Below are positions 17,235 to 27,484 of a stretch of 64,000 nt of DNA, one piece after another. The stretch is from Variovorax boronicumulans (lineage in GTDB: Bacteria; Pseudomonadota; Gammaproteobacteria; Burkholderiales; Burkholderiaceae_C). The notes beneath the pieces are model-generated. The model was not told where the DNA came from. It did no database searches and worked only from the letters and a program-made list of their open reading frames with translations. Numbering within the stretch: the first letter of the stretch is position 1; every line of letters starts with the position of its first letter. Position numbers and translations under genes: made by a program. The stretch spans positions 310,001 to 374,000 of the forward strand of contig NZ_JAUSSG010000006.1 of NCBI RefSeq assembly GCF_030812215.1, in the 5' to 3' direction.

Positions 17235-17305
17235 CGGGAGTCTCCTGACGGGTGAGGGGGATCGGTCATTTTACGGAGCGAGCACCATAATGCGCTTCGG
17301 AAAAA

Positions 17306-17809
17306 ATGATGAACCCCACGACCCTCAGCGCCCTCGCGGCCTTCCCCTCGCAACTGGAGGCCCACTACGCAGCCATTCCCGAGGCCTTCAGGCACTGGGC
17401 GCCCCCCTCGTGGGAGGGCGTGCCCAGCGAGGCCTTCACTGCCATCGAGCAACTCTGCCATGTGCGCGACATCGAGATCGAGGGCTACCACGTGCGCTTG
17501 AGGCGCACCCTCACCGAGAACCGCCCGACGCTGGCCTCGATCGACAGCGAACCGCTTGCCATCGAACGCAACTACGGCGCTGCCGATGCAAAGCAGGTGC
17601 TGGCCGATTTCCGACTCGCACGCGTGCAGACGATGGAGATCGTCTCGGGCCTGACCGATGCGCAACTGGCTCGCACAGCCGTCTTCGAAGGCTACGGCCC
17701 GCTCACGATGCGCAGCCTCATCCACTACCTCTGCAGCCACGACCAGCAGCATCTGGCGGGTCTGCAATGGCTGGCCGGCAAGATCGACGCATCGACGGTC
17801 CCCGCATAA
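17306..17809 (+). CDS. DinB family protein
   Basis: 167-residue four-helix bundle protein of the DinB/YfiT superfamily. The metal-binding His triad is visible: His 52 (LCHVRDIE), His 145 and His 149 (SHDQQHLAGL). Family members include thiol-dependent transferases (bacillithiol, mycothiol) and damage-inducible proteins; the role in a glutathione-using bacterium is unclear. It starts at Met 17306 or the second Met at 17309. The corrinoid adenosyltransferase begins 21 bases downstream. Confidence 0.85.
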   Translation: MMNPTTLSALAAFPSQLEAHYAAIPEAFRHWAPPSWEGVPSEAFTAIEQLCHVRDIEIEGYHVRLRRTLTENRPTLASIDSEPLAIERNYGAADAKQVLADFRLARVQTMEIVSGLTDAQLARTAVFEGYGPLTMRSLIHYLCSHDQQHLAGLQWLAGKIDASTVPA

Positions 17810-17830
17810 ACAAAGGACAGAGGAGCACCC

Positions 17831-18436
17831 ATGGGCAACCGACTTTCCCAGATCGCCACCCGCACCGGCGACGACGGCACCACAGGCCTCGGCGACAACA
17901 CCCGCGTGCCCAAGGACCATCTGCGCGTGCACGCGATGGGCGACGTGGACGAACTCAACTCGCAGATCGGCGTGCTGCTGTGCGAGCCCATGCCCGAGGC
18001 CGTGCGCGAGCTGCTGGTCGATGTGCAGCATCAGCTCTTCAACCTCGGTGGCGAACTCTCGATGCCCGGTTTCACGCTGCTCAAGCCCGAAGCGCTGCTG
18101 CAGCTGGACAACGCACTGGCCGACCACAACGCCGCCTTGCCGCGCCTGGCCGAATTCATCCTGCCGGCCGGCACGCGCGCCGCCTCGCTCGCGCATGTGT
18201 GCCGCACCGTGGCGCGGCGCGCCGAGCGCGCGGTGGTGGCGCTCGGTGCCACTGCGGAACTCAACGACGCATTGCGCCAATATCTCAACCGGCTCAGCGA
18301 CCTGCTCTTCGTGCTCGCGCGCGTGCTCAACCGCATGGATGGCGGAGACGACGTGTACTGGAAGAGCGAGCGCATGGCGCGTGCCGCAGCCGCCCATGCT
18401 GCTGAAGCCAACGACGAAGAAGGAAGCCCGTCATGA
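17831..18436 (+). CDS. pduO: ATP:cob(I)alamin adenosyltransferase, PduO type
   Basis: 201 residues. Transfers adenosyl from ATP to cob(I)alamin to make adenosylcobalamin. The ATP-binding N-terminus TRTGDDGTTGLGDNTRVPKDH, the GDVDELNSQIG helix and the C-terminal Arg/Asn-rich helix YLNRLSDLLFVLARVLNR are all diagnostic. Ribosome site AGAGGAG lies just upstream. No cobalamin-dependent enzyme is in the window. Its stop overlaps the start of the next gene as ATGA. Confidence 0.93.
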   Translation: MGNRLSQIATRTGDDGTTGLGDNTRVPKDHLRVHAMGDVDELNSQIGVLLCEPMPEAVRELLVDVQHQLFNLGGELSMPGFTLLKPEALLQLDNALADHNAALPRLAEFILPAGTRAASLAHVCRTVARRAERAVVALGATAELNDALRQYLNRLSDLLFVLARVLNRMDGGDDVYWKSERMARAAAAHAAEANDEEGSPS

Positions 18437-18783
18437 AGATGCCTACCCATACCTTTGTGCTCGCAGCAGCGTTCCTCTTGCTGCCGACTGCAGCCGTCCA
18501 CGCGCAGAGCGCAGACAACCCACCCAAGGCAGAGCGCGCGCACACGCTCAAGCCGCCGCCGCGAAACAGCAAGGTGGTGAGCGGTGTGCAGCGTGGAACC
18601 AACGCCGCCGGGCGCGGCATCGACCGCGCGGAAGACGCGACGCGACGTGGCGTCAACAACGTGTCGGCCCGCGCCAGCCGTCCGGTGCGCAATGTGGGCG
18701 AGGCCTTCGGGCGCAAGCTGGCGCCAGGTTCGAGTGGCCGTGCCGCCCCGCCGCCTGTGGGGCCACAAGGCAGCGCGCCCTGA
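18433..18783 (+). CDS. Small secreted basic protein, unknown function
   Basis: 116 residues. An N-terminal signal peptide (hydrophobic core at about 8-20, cleavage after VHA near 24) is followed by an Arg/Ala/Pro-rich, disordered-looking mature part of about 90 residues without cysteines. I recognise no domain. It overlaps the adenosyltransferase stop by 4 bases (ATGA), which suggests translational coupling, although a functional link is not obvious. Periplasmic location inferred. Confidence 0.7.
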   Translation: MKMPTHTFVLAAAFLLLPTAAVHAQSADNPPKAERAHTLKPPPRNSKVVSGVQRGTNAAGRGIDRAEDATRRGVNNVSARASRPVRNVGEAFGRKLAPGSSGRAAPPPVGPQGSAP

Positions 18784-18845
18784 CGGCTTGTCTTATTCAG
18801 GGCGAAGCCTGGGTCGACCTGCTGCAGGCCGTCGCCTGAGCCTCG

Positions 18846-19484
18846 TCAGCGCCAGCCCGCGGCCTTGAGCTGGTCCGCAAGGAGCTGCGCGACCTTCGCG
18901 TAGCCCTCTGCATTGGCGTGGATGCGGTCGGAGCGCAGCGACGCATTCGACAGCACGCTCGAATACACATTGGCGACGAGCAGCGCCTGTCCCGACTTCG
19001 CGACTTCTTCGTAGAACGGCGCGTCGCTGAGCGAGCCGACGAACGCGCGCATCGCGTCGGGCGCAGGCGTGGCCAGCAGCGCGACATGCGGCGTATGTTC
19101 GCGCGCCTCTTTCACGAGCGCCGCGATGTTGTCGCGGGTGGCCGAGGCCGACACGCCGCGCAGCATGTCGTTGCCGCCGATGCCGATCAGGATCGCGTCG
19201 TAGCTGCCCGCAGCCAGCAGCGACGGCAGGCGCTGCAATGCGCCGGCCGAGGTGTCGCCGTTGACGCCCGCGTTCTCGACCTGCCAGCCGGTGATCTCGC
19301 CCAGCTTCACGGGCCAGGACGCGTCCGGCGATGCGCCGTAGCCGAAGGTGAGGCTGTCGCCGATGGCCAGCACGCGGGCATCGGATTTGAGCGCAGCGGC
19401 GGAGGACTTGCGCTTGCCGCAGGCGGCCAGGACAGCCGCGGCCGGCACGCCGCACATCAGGTGGAGGAGGTGTCGTCGCTTCAT
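18846..19484 (-). CDS. SGNH/GDSL-family esterase lipoprotein (TesA-like)
   Basis: 212 residues. Signal peptide with a lipobox LAAC (Cys 22), so probably lipid-anchored facing the periplasm. All four SGNH blocks are visible: Ser 44 in IGDSLTFGYG, Gly 76 in NAGVNGDTS, Asn 105 in GIGGNDML, and Asp 186/His 189 in SDRIHANAEGYAKVA. The family (arylesterase, TesA thioesterase/lysophospholipase) hydrolyses ester or thioester bonds. E. coli TesA is periplasmic but not a lipoprotein, so the anchor is a variation. Convergent with the small secreted protein. Confidence 0.9.
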   Translation of the reverse strand: MKRRHLLHLMCGVPAAAVLAACGKRKSSAAALKSDARVLAIGDSLTFGYGASPDASWPVKLGEITGWQVENAGVNGDTSAGALQRLPSLLAAGSYDAILIGIGGNDMLRGVSASATRDNIAALVKEAREHTPHVALLATPAPDAMRAFVGSLSDAPFYEEVAKSGQALLVANVYSSVLSNASLRSDRIHANAEGYAKVAQLLADQLKAAGWR

Positions 19485-19639
19485 GGAGCGCGCAGCTTAA
19501 ACGCGGGCGGCGCGCCCGCCGGCATTGACCCTTTGCTTGCTCGGAAAGTGCATAAGCCTCTCCGTTTTTGTTCGTTCCCCGACTGGGGGCCGCGGCGAAG
19601 AATCGTTGCCCTGCACGTTCATTCATCACCGGGTACTCC

Positions 19640-20830
19640 ATGCACATGCCGCTGCTCAATCGCCATCGTTTTCTGCGCCATGTGGTCGCACTCTCCGCTG
19701 TGTTGCTGGCCACGCCCTTCGCGGCCCTTGCCGCGCCCGCTGCCGGCGAGCCGGTGTGGTTCGGCGTGAGCGGCCCGCTCACCGGGCAGAACGCGCAGTA
19801 CGGCGCGCAGTGGAAGGCGGGCTTCGACCTCGCGCTCGAACACATCAACGCACAGGGCGGCATTCACGGCCGGCCGCTCGCCTACAGCTTCGAAGACAGC
19901 CAGAGCGATCCGCGCCAGTCGGTGGCCATCGCGCAGAAGCTGGTGAACGACAAGCGCGTGCTCATCGAGCTCGGCGACTTCTCGAGCCCCGCCTCGATGG
20001 CCGCCTCGCCGATCTACCAGCGCGCAGGTCTCGTGCAACTGGGCTTCACCAACTCGCACCCTGACTTCACCAAGGGCGGCGACTACATCTGGAGCCCGTC
20101 GATCAGCCAGGCCGATGCGCAGCCGCTGCTGGCCGACCTTGCGGTGAAGACGCTGGGCTTCAAGCGCATCGCGGTGCTCTACCTCAACACCGACTGGGGC
20201 CGCACCAGCAAGGACGTGCTCGTGAAGGCCGCGCAGGAGCGCGGTGCGCAGCTCGCCATCGCTGAGGGCTACCAGCCCGACGAGAAGGACTTCCGCTCGA
20301 CGCTGGTACGCGTGCGCGATGCCAACCCCGACGGGCTGGTGCTGATTTCCTACTACCCCGACGGCGCGCTCATCGCGGGCCAGGTGCGCAGCGTGGGGCT
20401 CAAGCAACCGATCGCGGCCGTGGGCTCGGTGTACTCGCCGAAGTTCATCGAGCTCGGCGGTGCGGCTGTGAACGGCATCCACACCAACACCGCCTTCTTC
20501 CCCGAGGAGCCGCGCGCCGAGGTGCAGGAGTTCGTGAAAAGCTTCCGCGCCAGGTACAGCAAGGAGCCCGACGCCTTCAACGCCTACGCCTACGACGCCG
20601 TGGTGTACGCCGCCGCCGCGCTGCGCCAGGCCGGCCCGAAGGCCGACCGCAAGGCCGTGCGCGATGCGTTCTACAAGATCAAGGACGTGCCCAGCGTCAT
20701 CTTCGGCAAGGCCAGCTTCGACGCGCAGACGCGCCGCGTGATCGGCGTGAAGAGCGTGAACCTGGTGGTCAAGGACGGCAAGTGGGCGCAGATCGACGAG
20801 AAGGCAGGGGCGGTGGCGCTGGCCAAATGA
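19640..20830 (+). CDS. ABC transporter substrate-binding protein, LivJ/LivK type
   Basis: 396-residue periplasmic binding protein of the branched-chain amino acid (peripla_BP_6) class. Signal peptide at 1-33 ends in FAALAA, and the mature part opens with [61 protein letters not shown] is the second lobe. The ligand may be an amino acid, an amide or an aromatic acid; it cannot be read from sequence. ATG at 19640 or the next at 19646. Its stop overlaps the permease start (ATGA), opening a six-gene operon. Confidence 0.92.
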   Translation: MHMPLLNRHRFLRHVVALSAVLLATPFAALAAPAAGEPVWFGVSGPLTGQNAQYGAQWKAGFDLALEHINAQGGIHGRPLAYSFEDSQSDPRQSVAIAQKLVNDKRVLIELGDFSSPASMAASPIYQRAGLVQLGFTNSHPDFTKGGDYIWSPSISQADAQPLLADLAVKTLGFKRIAVLYLNTDWGRTSKDVLVKAAQERGAQLAIAEGYQPDEKDFRSTLVRVRDANPDGLVLISYYPDGALIAGQVRSVGLKQPIAAVGSVYSPKFIELGGAAVNGIHTNTAFFPEEPRAEVQEFVKSFRARYSKEPDAFNAYAYDAVVYAAAALRQAGPKADRKAVRDAFYKIKDVPSVIFGKASFDAQTRRVIGVKSVNLVVKDGKWAQIDEKAGAVALAK

Positions 20831-22656
20831 GCTTCACCTCGTTCTTCGACTACACGGTCAACGGCCTGATCATCGGCAACATCTATGCGTTGCTGGCGGT
20901 CGGGCTCGCGCTGATCTTCGGGGTTTCGCATCTCATCAACTTCGCGCACGGCTCGGTCTACACCGTCGGCGCATACATCGGCTGGGCGAGCATCACGTAC
21001 CTGCATACGCCGCTGCCCGTGACCATCGCGCTGGTGGTGCTGGGCTCGGGTGCGTTGGGCATGTTGATCGAGCGCGTGGGGCTGCGGCCGCTGCAGGGCG
21101 CGGCGCGCATTGCGCCGCTGCTGGCCACCATCGGCATCAGCTTCGTGCTCGACATCCTCGTGCAGCTGGTCTTCAGCCCCGATCCGCGCTCGCTGCCCAC
21201 GCAGCTGCCTGACTGGCGCCTCAAGATCGGCACCGGCACCATCGGCGCGCTCGACCTCTTGATCGCGGGCATCGGCATCGCAAGTGCGGCGGTGCTGTTC
21301 GTCTTCCTGCGTTTCACGAAGCTCGGCTGGGCCGTGCGCGCCACCGCGCAGGACCGCGATGCGGCGCAGCAGATGGGCGTGGACGTCGACCGCGTGAACC
21401 AGACCGTATTCGCCATCGCCGCCGCGCTGGGCGGGCTCTCGGGCCTGCTGGTGGGCATGTACTACAACAACATCAGCCCGGCGATGAGCTTCCAGGCGAC
21501 GCTCAAGGGCGTGGTGGCCACTGTCGTCGGTGGCGTGGGCAATGTGCCGGGCGCCATCGTCGGCAGCCTGCTGCTGGGGCTGATCGAGAGCTATGGCGTG
21601 GCGATCCTCGGCACGCCCTACCGCAACCTCTTCGCGTTCGCGCTGCTGCTGGTCATCCTCGTGTGGAAGCCGAACGGCCTTTTCGGCCGCAAGCGCGCGC
21701 TGCCGCCCGAGCCGCTGACCGGCACCTTCATCGCGCCGAGCAAGCCGTGGCATGTGCCGCGCAGGTTGTTGCTCGCGCTCTTCGCCGCGGCGGTCGCGCT
21801 GCCGTTTTTCGATCCATCGCCGTATCTCCTGCAGACGCTCACCAATGCGTGGCTCTATGCCGCGCTCGCGCTGAGCCTCACGCTGGTCGCGGGCACCATT
21901 GGGCAGATCTCGCTCGGCCATGCGGGGCTGCTGGCCATCGGCGCGTATGCGTCGTCGCTGCTGGTGCTCGACCTGCACCTGCCGGTGGGCACGGGCATCG
22001 TGCTCGCGGGCATCCTCACTTCGCTGATCGGCACCGCGCTGATCTTTCCGGCGTTCCGCTTGCGCGGCCACTACGTGTCGATCGCCACGCTGGGCATCGG
22101 CGAGATCGTGGCGCTCACCATCCTCAACTGGGAAAGCCTCACGCGCGGGCCCATCGGCGTCTCGGGCATTCCGCCGCTCTCGCTGTTCGGTCGCGATGCG
22201 TCGTCGAACGAAGCGATCTACTGGGCGTCGTTCGGCGCGATGGTGCTGCTGGCCCTGCTGCAGTGGCGCCTGTTGCGCTCGCACCTGGGTCGCACCTTCC
22301 GCGCCGTGCGCGAGGACGAGGTGGCCGCCCGCGCCTACGGCGTGAGCCCCGATCGTTACAAGGCGCTGGCCTTCGGCTTCGGCGGCTTCGCGGCGGGCGT
22401 GAGCGGCGCCTTCACCGCGCACATGTACTCGTACATCAACCACGAGACCTTCGGCTCGCAGATCTCGATCCTCGCGCTCACGATGGTGATCCTCGGCGGG
22501 CTCGGAAACATCAGCGGCGCATTGCTCGGCGCGGTCGCGCTCGTGAGCCTGCCGGAGCTGTTCCGCGTGACGGCCGAGTACCGGATGCTGATCTACGGCG
22601 GTGCGCTGCTTCTTTTGATCCGCTTTCGCCCGCAAGGTCTGCTGGGCACTGTCTGA
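20827..22656 (+). CDS. Fused LivH-LivM ABC transporter permease
   Basis: 609 residues with two inner-membrane permease domains in one chain. Residues 1-290 are LivH-like ([32 protein letters not shown]...), ending in [15 protein letters not shown]; residues 320-609 are LivM-like ([18 protein letters not shown], then the coupling region [26 protein letters not shown] and [12 protein letters not shown]). Usually these are separate genes of about 290 and 350 residues. Start at ATG 20827 overlapping the binding-protein stop. Fusion fixes the 1:1 subunit ratio of the heterodimer. Confidence 0.93.
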   Translation: MSFTSFFDYTVNGLIIGNIYALLAVGLALIFGVSHLINFAHGSVYTVGAYIGWASITYLHTPLPVTIALVVLGSGALGMLIERVGLRPLQGAARIAPLLATIGISFVLDILVQLVFSPDPRSLPTQLPDWRLKIGTGTIGALDLLIAGIGIASAAVLFVFLRFTKLGWAVRATAQDRDAAQQMGVDVDRVNQTVFAIAAALGGLSGLLVGMYYNNISPAMSFQATLKGVVATVVGGVGNVPGAIVGSLLLGLIESYGVAILGTPYRNLFAFALLLVILVWKPNGLFGRKRALPPEPLTGTFIAPSKPWHVPRRLLLALFAAAVALPFFDPSPYLLQTLTNAWLYAALALSLTLVAGTIGQISLGHAGLLAIGAYASSLLVLDLHLPVGTGIVLAGILTSLIGTALIFPAFRLRGHYVSIATLGIGEIVALTILNWESLTRGPIGVSGIPPLSLFGRDASSNEAIYWASFGAMVLLALLQWRLLRSHLGRTFRAVREDEVAARAYGVSPDRYKALAFGFGGFAAGVSGAFTAHMYSYINHETFGSQISILALTMVILGGLGNISGALLGAVALVSLPELFRVTAEYRMLIYGGALLLLIRFRPQGLLGTV

Positions 22657-22669
22657 AAGACCAAACACC

Positions 22670-23248
22670 ATGAGCCACTTGAACGACTACCTCGCCGAGA
22701 AGCGCGCTGCCGTGCTGGCACGCAATGCCGCCGTCGAAGCGGGCACCGCGCAGCCCGTGCAACTCAAGGCGAGCGTGAAGGCCGAGGGCCGCAGCGGCGT
22801 GCGGCGCCTGCGCATCCGCGAGCACCAGGTCATCAGCGACAGCCCGCCCGATTTCGCGGGCTACAACCTGGGCCCCAGTTCGCCCGAGCTGCAGCTCGGC
22901 GTGCTTGGCACCTGCGTCACGCACATCTTCCTGATCCAGGCAGCAGAACGGCAGGTGCCGCTCGAAAGCCTCGAGGTCGAAGTGACCGGCCTCATCGATC
23001 CGCGCGGCGGCAAGCCCGGCTACGAGAAGACGCCGATCTGGCCGCACGAGATCGGCTACACGGTGCACATCGATTCGCCCGCGAGCCGCGAAGAGATCGA
23101 CGCGTTGTTCGAAGCGGTGGAGCGCAACTGCCCGATCCTCAACCTGCTGCGCAATCCGCAGACGATTCGCGCCGAGGTGAAGCTCGTCAATTCCAAGGCG
23201 GAAGCGGCGAACGCGCCACGGGAAGCGGGCGATGCCATCGCTGCTTGA
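22670..23248 (+). CDS. OsmC family protein within the ABC transporter operon
   Basis: 192 residues. Both Cys typical of OsmC/Ohr thiol peroxidases are present: Cys 82 in LGVLGTCVTHIF and Cys 154 in VERNCPILNLL. PDFAGYNLGPSSPELQLG is the usual pre-helix segment. OsmC proteins reduce organic hydroperoxides; some are other cysteine-based enzymes. It lies 13 bases after the permease gene and overlaps the ATPase gene by 17 bases, so it is translated as part of the transporter operon. Its role in transport or in handling the imported substrate is unknown. Confidence 0.85.
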   Translation: MSHLNDYLAEKRAAVLARNAAVEAGTAQPVQLKASVKAEGRSGVRRLRIREHQVISDSPPDFAGYNLGPSSPELQLGVLGTCVTHIFLIQAAERQVPLESLEVEVTGLIDPRGGKPGYEKTPIWPHEIGYTVHIDSPASREEIDALFEAVERNCPILNLLRNPQTIRAEVKLVNSKAEAANAPREAGDAIAA

Positions 23249-24070
23249 GATCCAGGGCCTCACGCGCCGCTTCGGCGGGTTGACTGCGGTGAACGCGGTC
23301 GACCTGCAGGTGGGCGAGGGCGAGCTGCTGAGCGTGATCGGGCCGAACGGAGCAGGGAAGACCACGCTCTTCAATCTCGTGACCGGCCTCGACCGCCCCG
23401 ATGGCGGGCTGGTGCTGTTCGACGGACAGGACATCACCGGCCTGCCTGCGCAGCAGCTCGCACAACGTGGCCTCGCGCGCACCTTCCAGCATGGCCGCGT
23501 GTTCGCGAATCTCTCGGTGCTCGATAACGTGCTGGTCGGCGCGCACACGCGCCTGCGCGCCGTGAAACCGCGCGTCGGCGGCGTGCCGGGCCTGGGTGCG
23601 CTGGCCGAACTGGCCCTCGCGCTGGTGCAGCCTTCCGCCGTGCGGCGCGAAGAAGAGGCGCTGCGCCAGGACGCGCTCGAGATCATCGCGCTCTTCGGCG
23701 AACGGCTCGCACCGCGCATCGACCATCCCGCGTACAGCCTCTCGTATGCCAATCGCCGCCGCGTCGAGATCGCACGTGCGCTCGCACTCAAGCCGCGTCT
23801 GTTGCTGCTCGACGAACCCACGGCCGGCATGAACGAGAGCGAAACGGCGGAAATGCTGGAGATCATTCGCGGCCTCAAGTCGCGCGGCCAGACGATCCTT
23901 TTGATTGAGCACAAGCTGGACCTCGTGATGCAGTTGTCGGACCGCGTGGCCGTGCTGGATGACGGTCACAAGATCGCCGAAGGCCTGCCCGACGAAGTGC
24001 GCAACGACCCCGCAGTGATCGAGGCGTACCTGGGCCATCGCCACGTCGGAGAGACACAGGCGGTGCCCGC

Positions 24071-24074
<4 letters not shown>
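23232..24074 (+). CDS. livG: ABC transporter ATP-binding protein, LivG type
   Basis: 280-residue cytoplasmic ATPase. Walker A GPNGAGKTT is at 37-45, Walker B is LLLLDEPTAGMNESE with the LivG-specific GMN, and the switch His is in LIEHKLDLVMQLSDRV. The signature motif reads LSYANRRRVEIARAL instead of the common LSYGQQRRLEIARAL. The ARTFQ Q-loop segment and NLSVLDNVLVG are standard. Partner of the LivF-type ATPase and the fused permease. Starts within the last codons of the OsmC gene; its stop overlaps the next start. Confidence 0.92.
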
Positions 24075-24919
<845 letters not shown>

Positions 24920-24962
24920 ACCAACGAACGCACACACGAACGCAAAAGGGAGACCACACGCC

Positions 24963-25853
24963 ATGACCTTGAAACTCGACCATATCGTGATCGCGGTGCA
25001 CGACCTCGAACGCACCATCGCCGACTACGGCGCGCTGGGTTTCCACGTGGTGCGCGGCGGCGCCCATCCGGGCCGCGCCACGCACAACGCGCTGGTGGTG
25101 TTCGAGGACGGCAGCTACCTCGAGCTGATCGCCTGGCGCGAACCGTCGCCCACCGAGCGCTGGTGGCAGTTGCTGCAGCGGCACGGCGAAGGCATCGTCG
25201 ATTTCGCGCTGCTGCCGCGCAACACCGCAGCCACCGTGGCCGATGCGAAGGCGCGCGGCCTTGCGCTCGACGGCCCGCTCGATGGCGGCCGCGTGCGCCC
25301 CGACGGCGAGCGCCTGCGGTGGCAGACGGCGCGTGCGCCTTCGGCCGACCTGCCTTTCCTGTGCGGCGATCTCACGCCGCGCCATCTGCGCGTGCCCGAA
25401 GGCGAGGTGCGGGTGCATGCCAACGGCGTGCTCGGCGTGGCAAGCCTCGCGGTCGCGGTGCGCGATCTCGACGCCACGCTGGCACGCTACCGCGCGCTGC
25501 TGGGCCCCGTGCCCGACGACGCCGCCACTCACATCGGCGAGCCCGTGGCCGTGCCCGGCAGCAATGTGCGGGTGGCGGTCGTTGCGCTGGGCGGCAGCGT
25601 GCTGGTGCTGTCGTCGCCGCGCGAGAACGCGGCCGTTGAGAAGGAGGGAGGCGATGCGCTTGCGCAGCGGCTCGTGGCGCGCGGCGAAGGGCCGTATGCG
25701 GTGGTGTTGCACACAGAGTCGCCGAAGTCGACCGGCGTGCTCGACCTGGCGGGCACCCACGGTGCGTTGATCGAGCTCGACCTCCCGCCGGTGGATCTCC
25801 ACGTGAAGCACGGCACGCGCGGCCACCGGGTCAACAGCATGGTCGGAGGCTGA
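24963..25853 (+). CDS. VOC family (glyoxalase-like) protein, two-domain
   Basis: 296 residues. The N-terminal half begins LDHIVIAVHDLERTIADYGALGFHVVRGGAHPGRATHNALVVFEDGSYLELIAW, matching the Glyoxalase-3-like VOC type with His 7 and Glu in YLELI as probable metal ligands. The C-terminal half (from about 160, GVASLAVAVRDLDATLARYRALLG) is a second, more diverged VOC unit. Family reactions range from lyases to isomerases and dioxygenases. Forty-three bases after livF on the same strand, it is probably the last gene of the transporter operon and may act on the imported compound. Confidence 0.8.
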   Translation: MTLKLDHIVIAVHDLERTIADYGALGFHVVRGGAHPGRATHNALVVFEDGSYLELIAWREPSPTERWWQLLQRHGEGIVDFALLPRNTAATVADAKARGLALDGPLDGGRVRPDGERLRWQTARAPSADLPFLCGDLTPRHLRVPEGEVRVHANGVLGVASLAVAVRDLDATLARYRALLGPVPDDAATHIGEPVAVPGSNVRVAVVALGGSVLVLSSPRENAAVEKEGGDALAQRLVARGEGPYAVVLHTESPKSTGVLDLAGTHGALIELDLPPVDLHVKHGTRGHRVNSMVGG

Positions 25854-25858
25854 CGGCC

Positions 25859-25881
25859 CTGGCGATGGCGGCGCTCGCCAG
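25859..25881. terminator. Hairpin between convergent genes
   Basis: CTGGCGA (25859-25865) and TCGCCAG (25875-25881) form a perfect 7-bp stem 6 bases after the VOC gene and 10 bases before the end of the convergent small gene. No U-tract, so termination is only inferred. Confidence 0.35.
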
Positions 25882-25890
25882 CGTCGCTGG

Positions 25891-26226
25891 CTAGCGCTGG
25901 AGATCGAGCAGCAACTCGAGGCGCTCCACGCCCGCCCAGGTCTCGCTCTTGAAGGCCTGGTGGTATGCGTCGATCGCCTCCGTGGAGCACTCGGCCACCC
26001 GTCGCGCCTTGTCATGCGATGCCGAGCGCATGTAGTAGATGAGGAAATCGCCTTGTGCGGTGGATTCGAGAAAGACCGATTCGACGGTGACGCTTTCCGC
26101 GCCCAGGGTTCGCAGCGCCTCGTCACGATGGCCGGCGATGTGCGATGCCCACTCGCGCACGCGCACCAGCGAATCGGACTTGAGGCGCACGCGCACGCAG
26201 ACCGGGATTTCTGAAGAAGAGGACAT
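25891..26226 (-). CDS. Conserved hypothetical protein, probably DUF6176
   Basis: 111 residues, no signal peptide or membrane segment. It resembles small ferredoxin-like-fold (ABM-type) proteins annotated DUF6176: VCVRVRLKSDSLVRVREWASHI, a central SVFLESTAQGDFLIYYMRS strand pair, and a C-terminal SETWAGVERLELLLDL. No catalytic motif is visible and the function is unknown. It begins 9 bases after the HxlR regulator stop, on the same strand, so the two may be co-transcribed. Confidence 0.7.
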   Translation of the reverse strand: MSSSSEIPVCVRVRLKSDSLVRVREWASHIAGHRDEALRTLGAESVTVESVFLESTAQGDFLIYYMRSASHDKARRVAECSTEAIDAYHQAFKSETWAGVERLELLLDLQR

Positions 26227-26235
26227 GGCGCGAGG

Positions 26236-26652
26236 CTAGCTCAAATGCGCCTTGCGCAGCGTCGCCTGCATCTTCTTCTGCAGCGCAGGCCCGCCTTTCT
26301 CGAGCGTCGCCGCGGGCGCACCGCTTTCCTTGGTCGCCGGCGTGTACTTGCGCCCCCAGATACCGATCTGCGTCACCACCGGCAGCAGGTCGATGCCCAT
26401 CGGCGTGAGGCTGTAGATGGCCTTCTGCTTGTGGGTCGGATCGTCGGCCTTGCTCAGCACGCCGTGCTCGACGAGCTTGCCCAGGCGCTCGGTCAGGATG
26501 TTCGAGGAGATGCCTTCCTCGGACTGCAGGAATTCCCTGAAATGCCGCTTGCCGGCAAACATCATGTCGCGAACGATCAACAGGCTCCAGCGGTCGCCGA
26601 AGACTTCGAGCGCGAGGTTGATCGGGCAGAGCGATTTCTGTGCGGTGGCCAT
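26236..26652 (-). CDS. HxlR family transcriptional regulator
   Basis: 138-residue winged-helix DNA-binding protein. The HxlR core is plain: CPINLALEVFGDRWSLLIVRDMMFAGKRHFREFLQSEEGISSNILTERLGKLVEHGVLSK. Cys 9 sits in the position where some members (HypR, QorR) sense oxidants or aldehydes. Divergently transcribed from the dihydrofolate-reductase-like gene with 114 bases between them, so it probably controls that gene and itself. Repeats of TTGCATTT lie in the shared promoter region. Confidence 0.92.
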   Translation of the reverse strand: MATAQKSLCPINLALEVFGDRWSLLIVRDMMFAGKRHFREFLQSEEGISSNILTERLGKLVEHGVLSKADDPTHKQKAIYSLTPMGIDLLPVVTQIGIWGRKYTPATKESGAPAATLEKGGPALQKKMQATLRKAHLS

Positions 26653-26681
26653 GGTGACTTCCGGTGCGATTGAAAAACTGC

Positions 26682-26727
26682 TTGCATTTTTGCATCAGTT
26701 TCAGAATACTGCGAACCGATTGCATTT
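26682..26727. promoter_or_regulatory. Candidate HxlR operator: TTGCATTT repeats
   Basis: TTGCATTT occurs at 26682-26689 and again at 26720-26727, with TTTTTGCATC directly after the first copy. This is the only AT-rich segment in the divergent promoter of the HxlR gene and the reductase-like gene. Confidence 0.45.
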
Positions 26728-26766
26728 CAAGAGCAGTTGTTCCAACCGATCCCAAGGAGAGCCACC

Positions 26767-27357
26767 ATGCGAAAGCTCATATTGCAGATGCAGATGTCCG
26801 TCGATGGCTATGTCTCGCCTGCCAACGGCAACCTCGACTGGCAGGTCTGGGGTTGGGGTGATCGCTGGGCCTGGGACGACAAGTTGAAGGCGTACTTCAA
26901 TACCGTCTTCGAAGGCGTAGACACGATCCTGCTGAGCCGCAAGATCGTGGAGGAGGGCTACCTCGACCACTGGGGTCGCGCGGCGAAGAACTATCCGGCC
27001 AACCCGCAGTTCGCCTTCGCGCAGAAGGTGGTCGATGCGCGAAAGGTCGTGCTCACCGGCAAGCTGAAAGCATCGCGCTGGGAGCGAACCGTCATCGCGC
27101 GCGGCGGCCTGGCCGAAGAGGTGAATGCGCTCAAGCGCGAGGAGGGCAAGGACATCCTCGTCATCGGCGGTGTCGGCTTCGCGTCTTCGCTCGTGACCGA
27201 AGGGCTGGTCGACGAGTTCCAATTCTTCGTGAATCCCACGGCCGTGGGTGGTGGGCGCTCGGTGTTTCACGACCAGCGCAAAGGGCATGCCTTGCGTTTG
27301 CTCGGATCGACGGGCTATGAATGCGGCGTCGTGGTCAACCGCTACGCGCCGCAGTAG
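26767..27357 (+). CDS. Dihydrofolate reductase-like (RibD C-terminal domain) protein
   Basis: 196 residues. Begins MRKLILQMQMSVDGYVSPANGNLDW, as in the YwjB/YyaP-type family related to the RibD C-terminal reductase; the nucleotide-binding segment GKDILVIGGVGFASSLVTEGLVDEF follows at about 130-155. These proteins probably use NADPH; their physiological substrate is unknown and they are distinct from FolA. ATG at 26767 sits behind AAGGAGA; an upstream in-frame ATG (26737) is ignored. Divergent from hxlR. Confidence 0.87.
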   Translation: MRKLILQMQMSVDGYVSPANGNLDWQVWGWGDRWAWDDKLKAYFNTVFEGVDTILLSRKIVEEGYLDHWGRAAKNYPANPQFAFAQKVVDARKVVLTGKLKASRWERTVIARGGLAEEVNALKREEGKDILVIGGVGFASSLVTEGLVDEFQFFVNPTAVGGGRSVFHDQRKGHALRLLGSTGYECGVVVNRYAPQ

Positions 27358-27484
27358 TGAAGGACAGCGCGCCGCCCCGATACCAGCGCTTACCTGATTT
27401 CACCTGACGACGACCTGAAGTGCGCGGGGCAGACACAACGGCGGCACACAATGGACTCGTCATCAACGCATGAAGGAGTTCCAG

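Noticed and set aside
20671..22671. 666-codon minus-strand open frame opposite the fused permease
   Set aside because: Shadow of a membrane-protein gene; very charged, repetitive composition with no motif.
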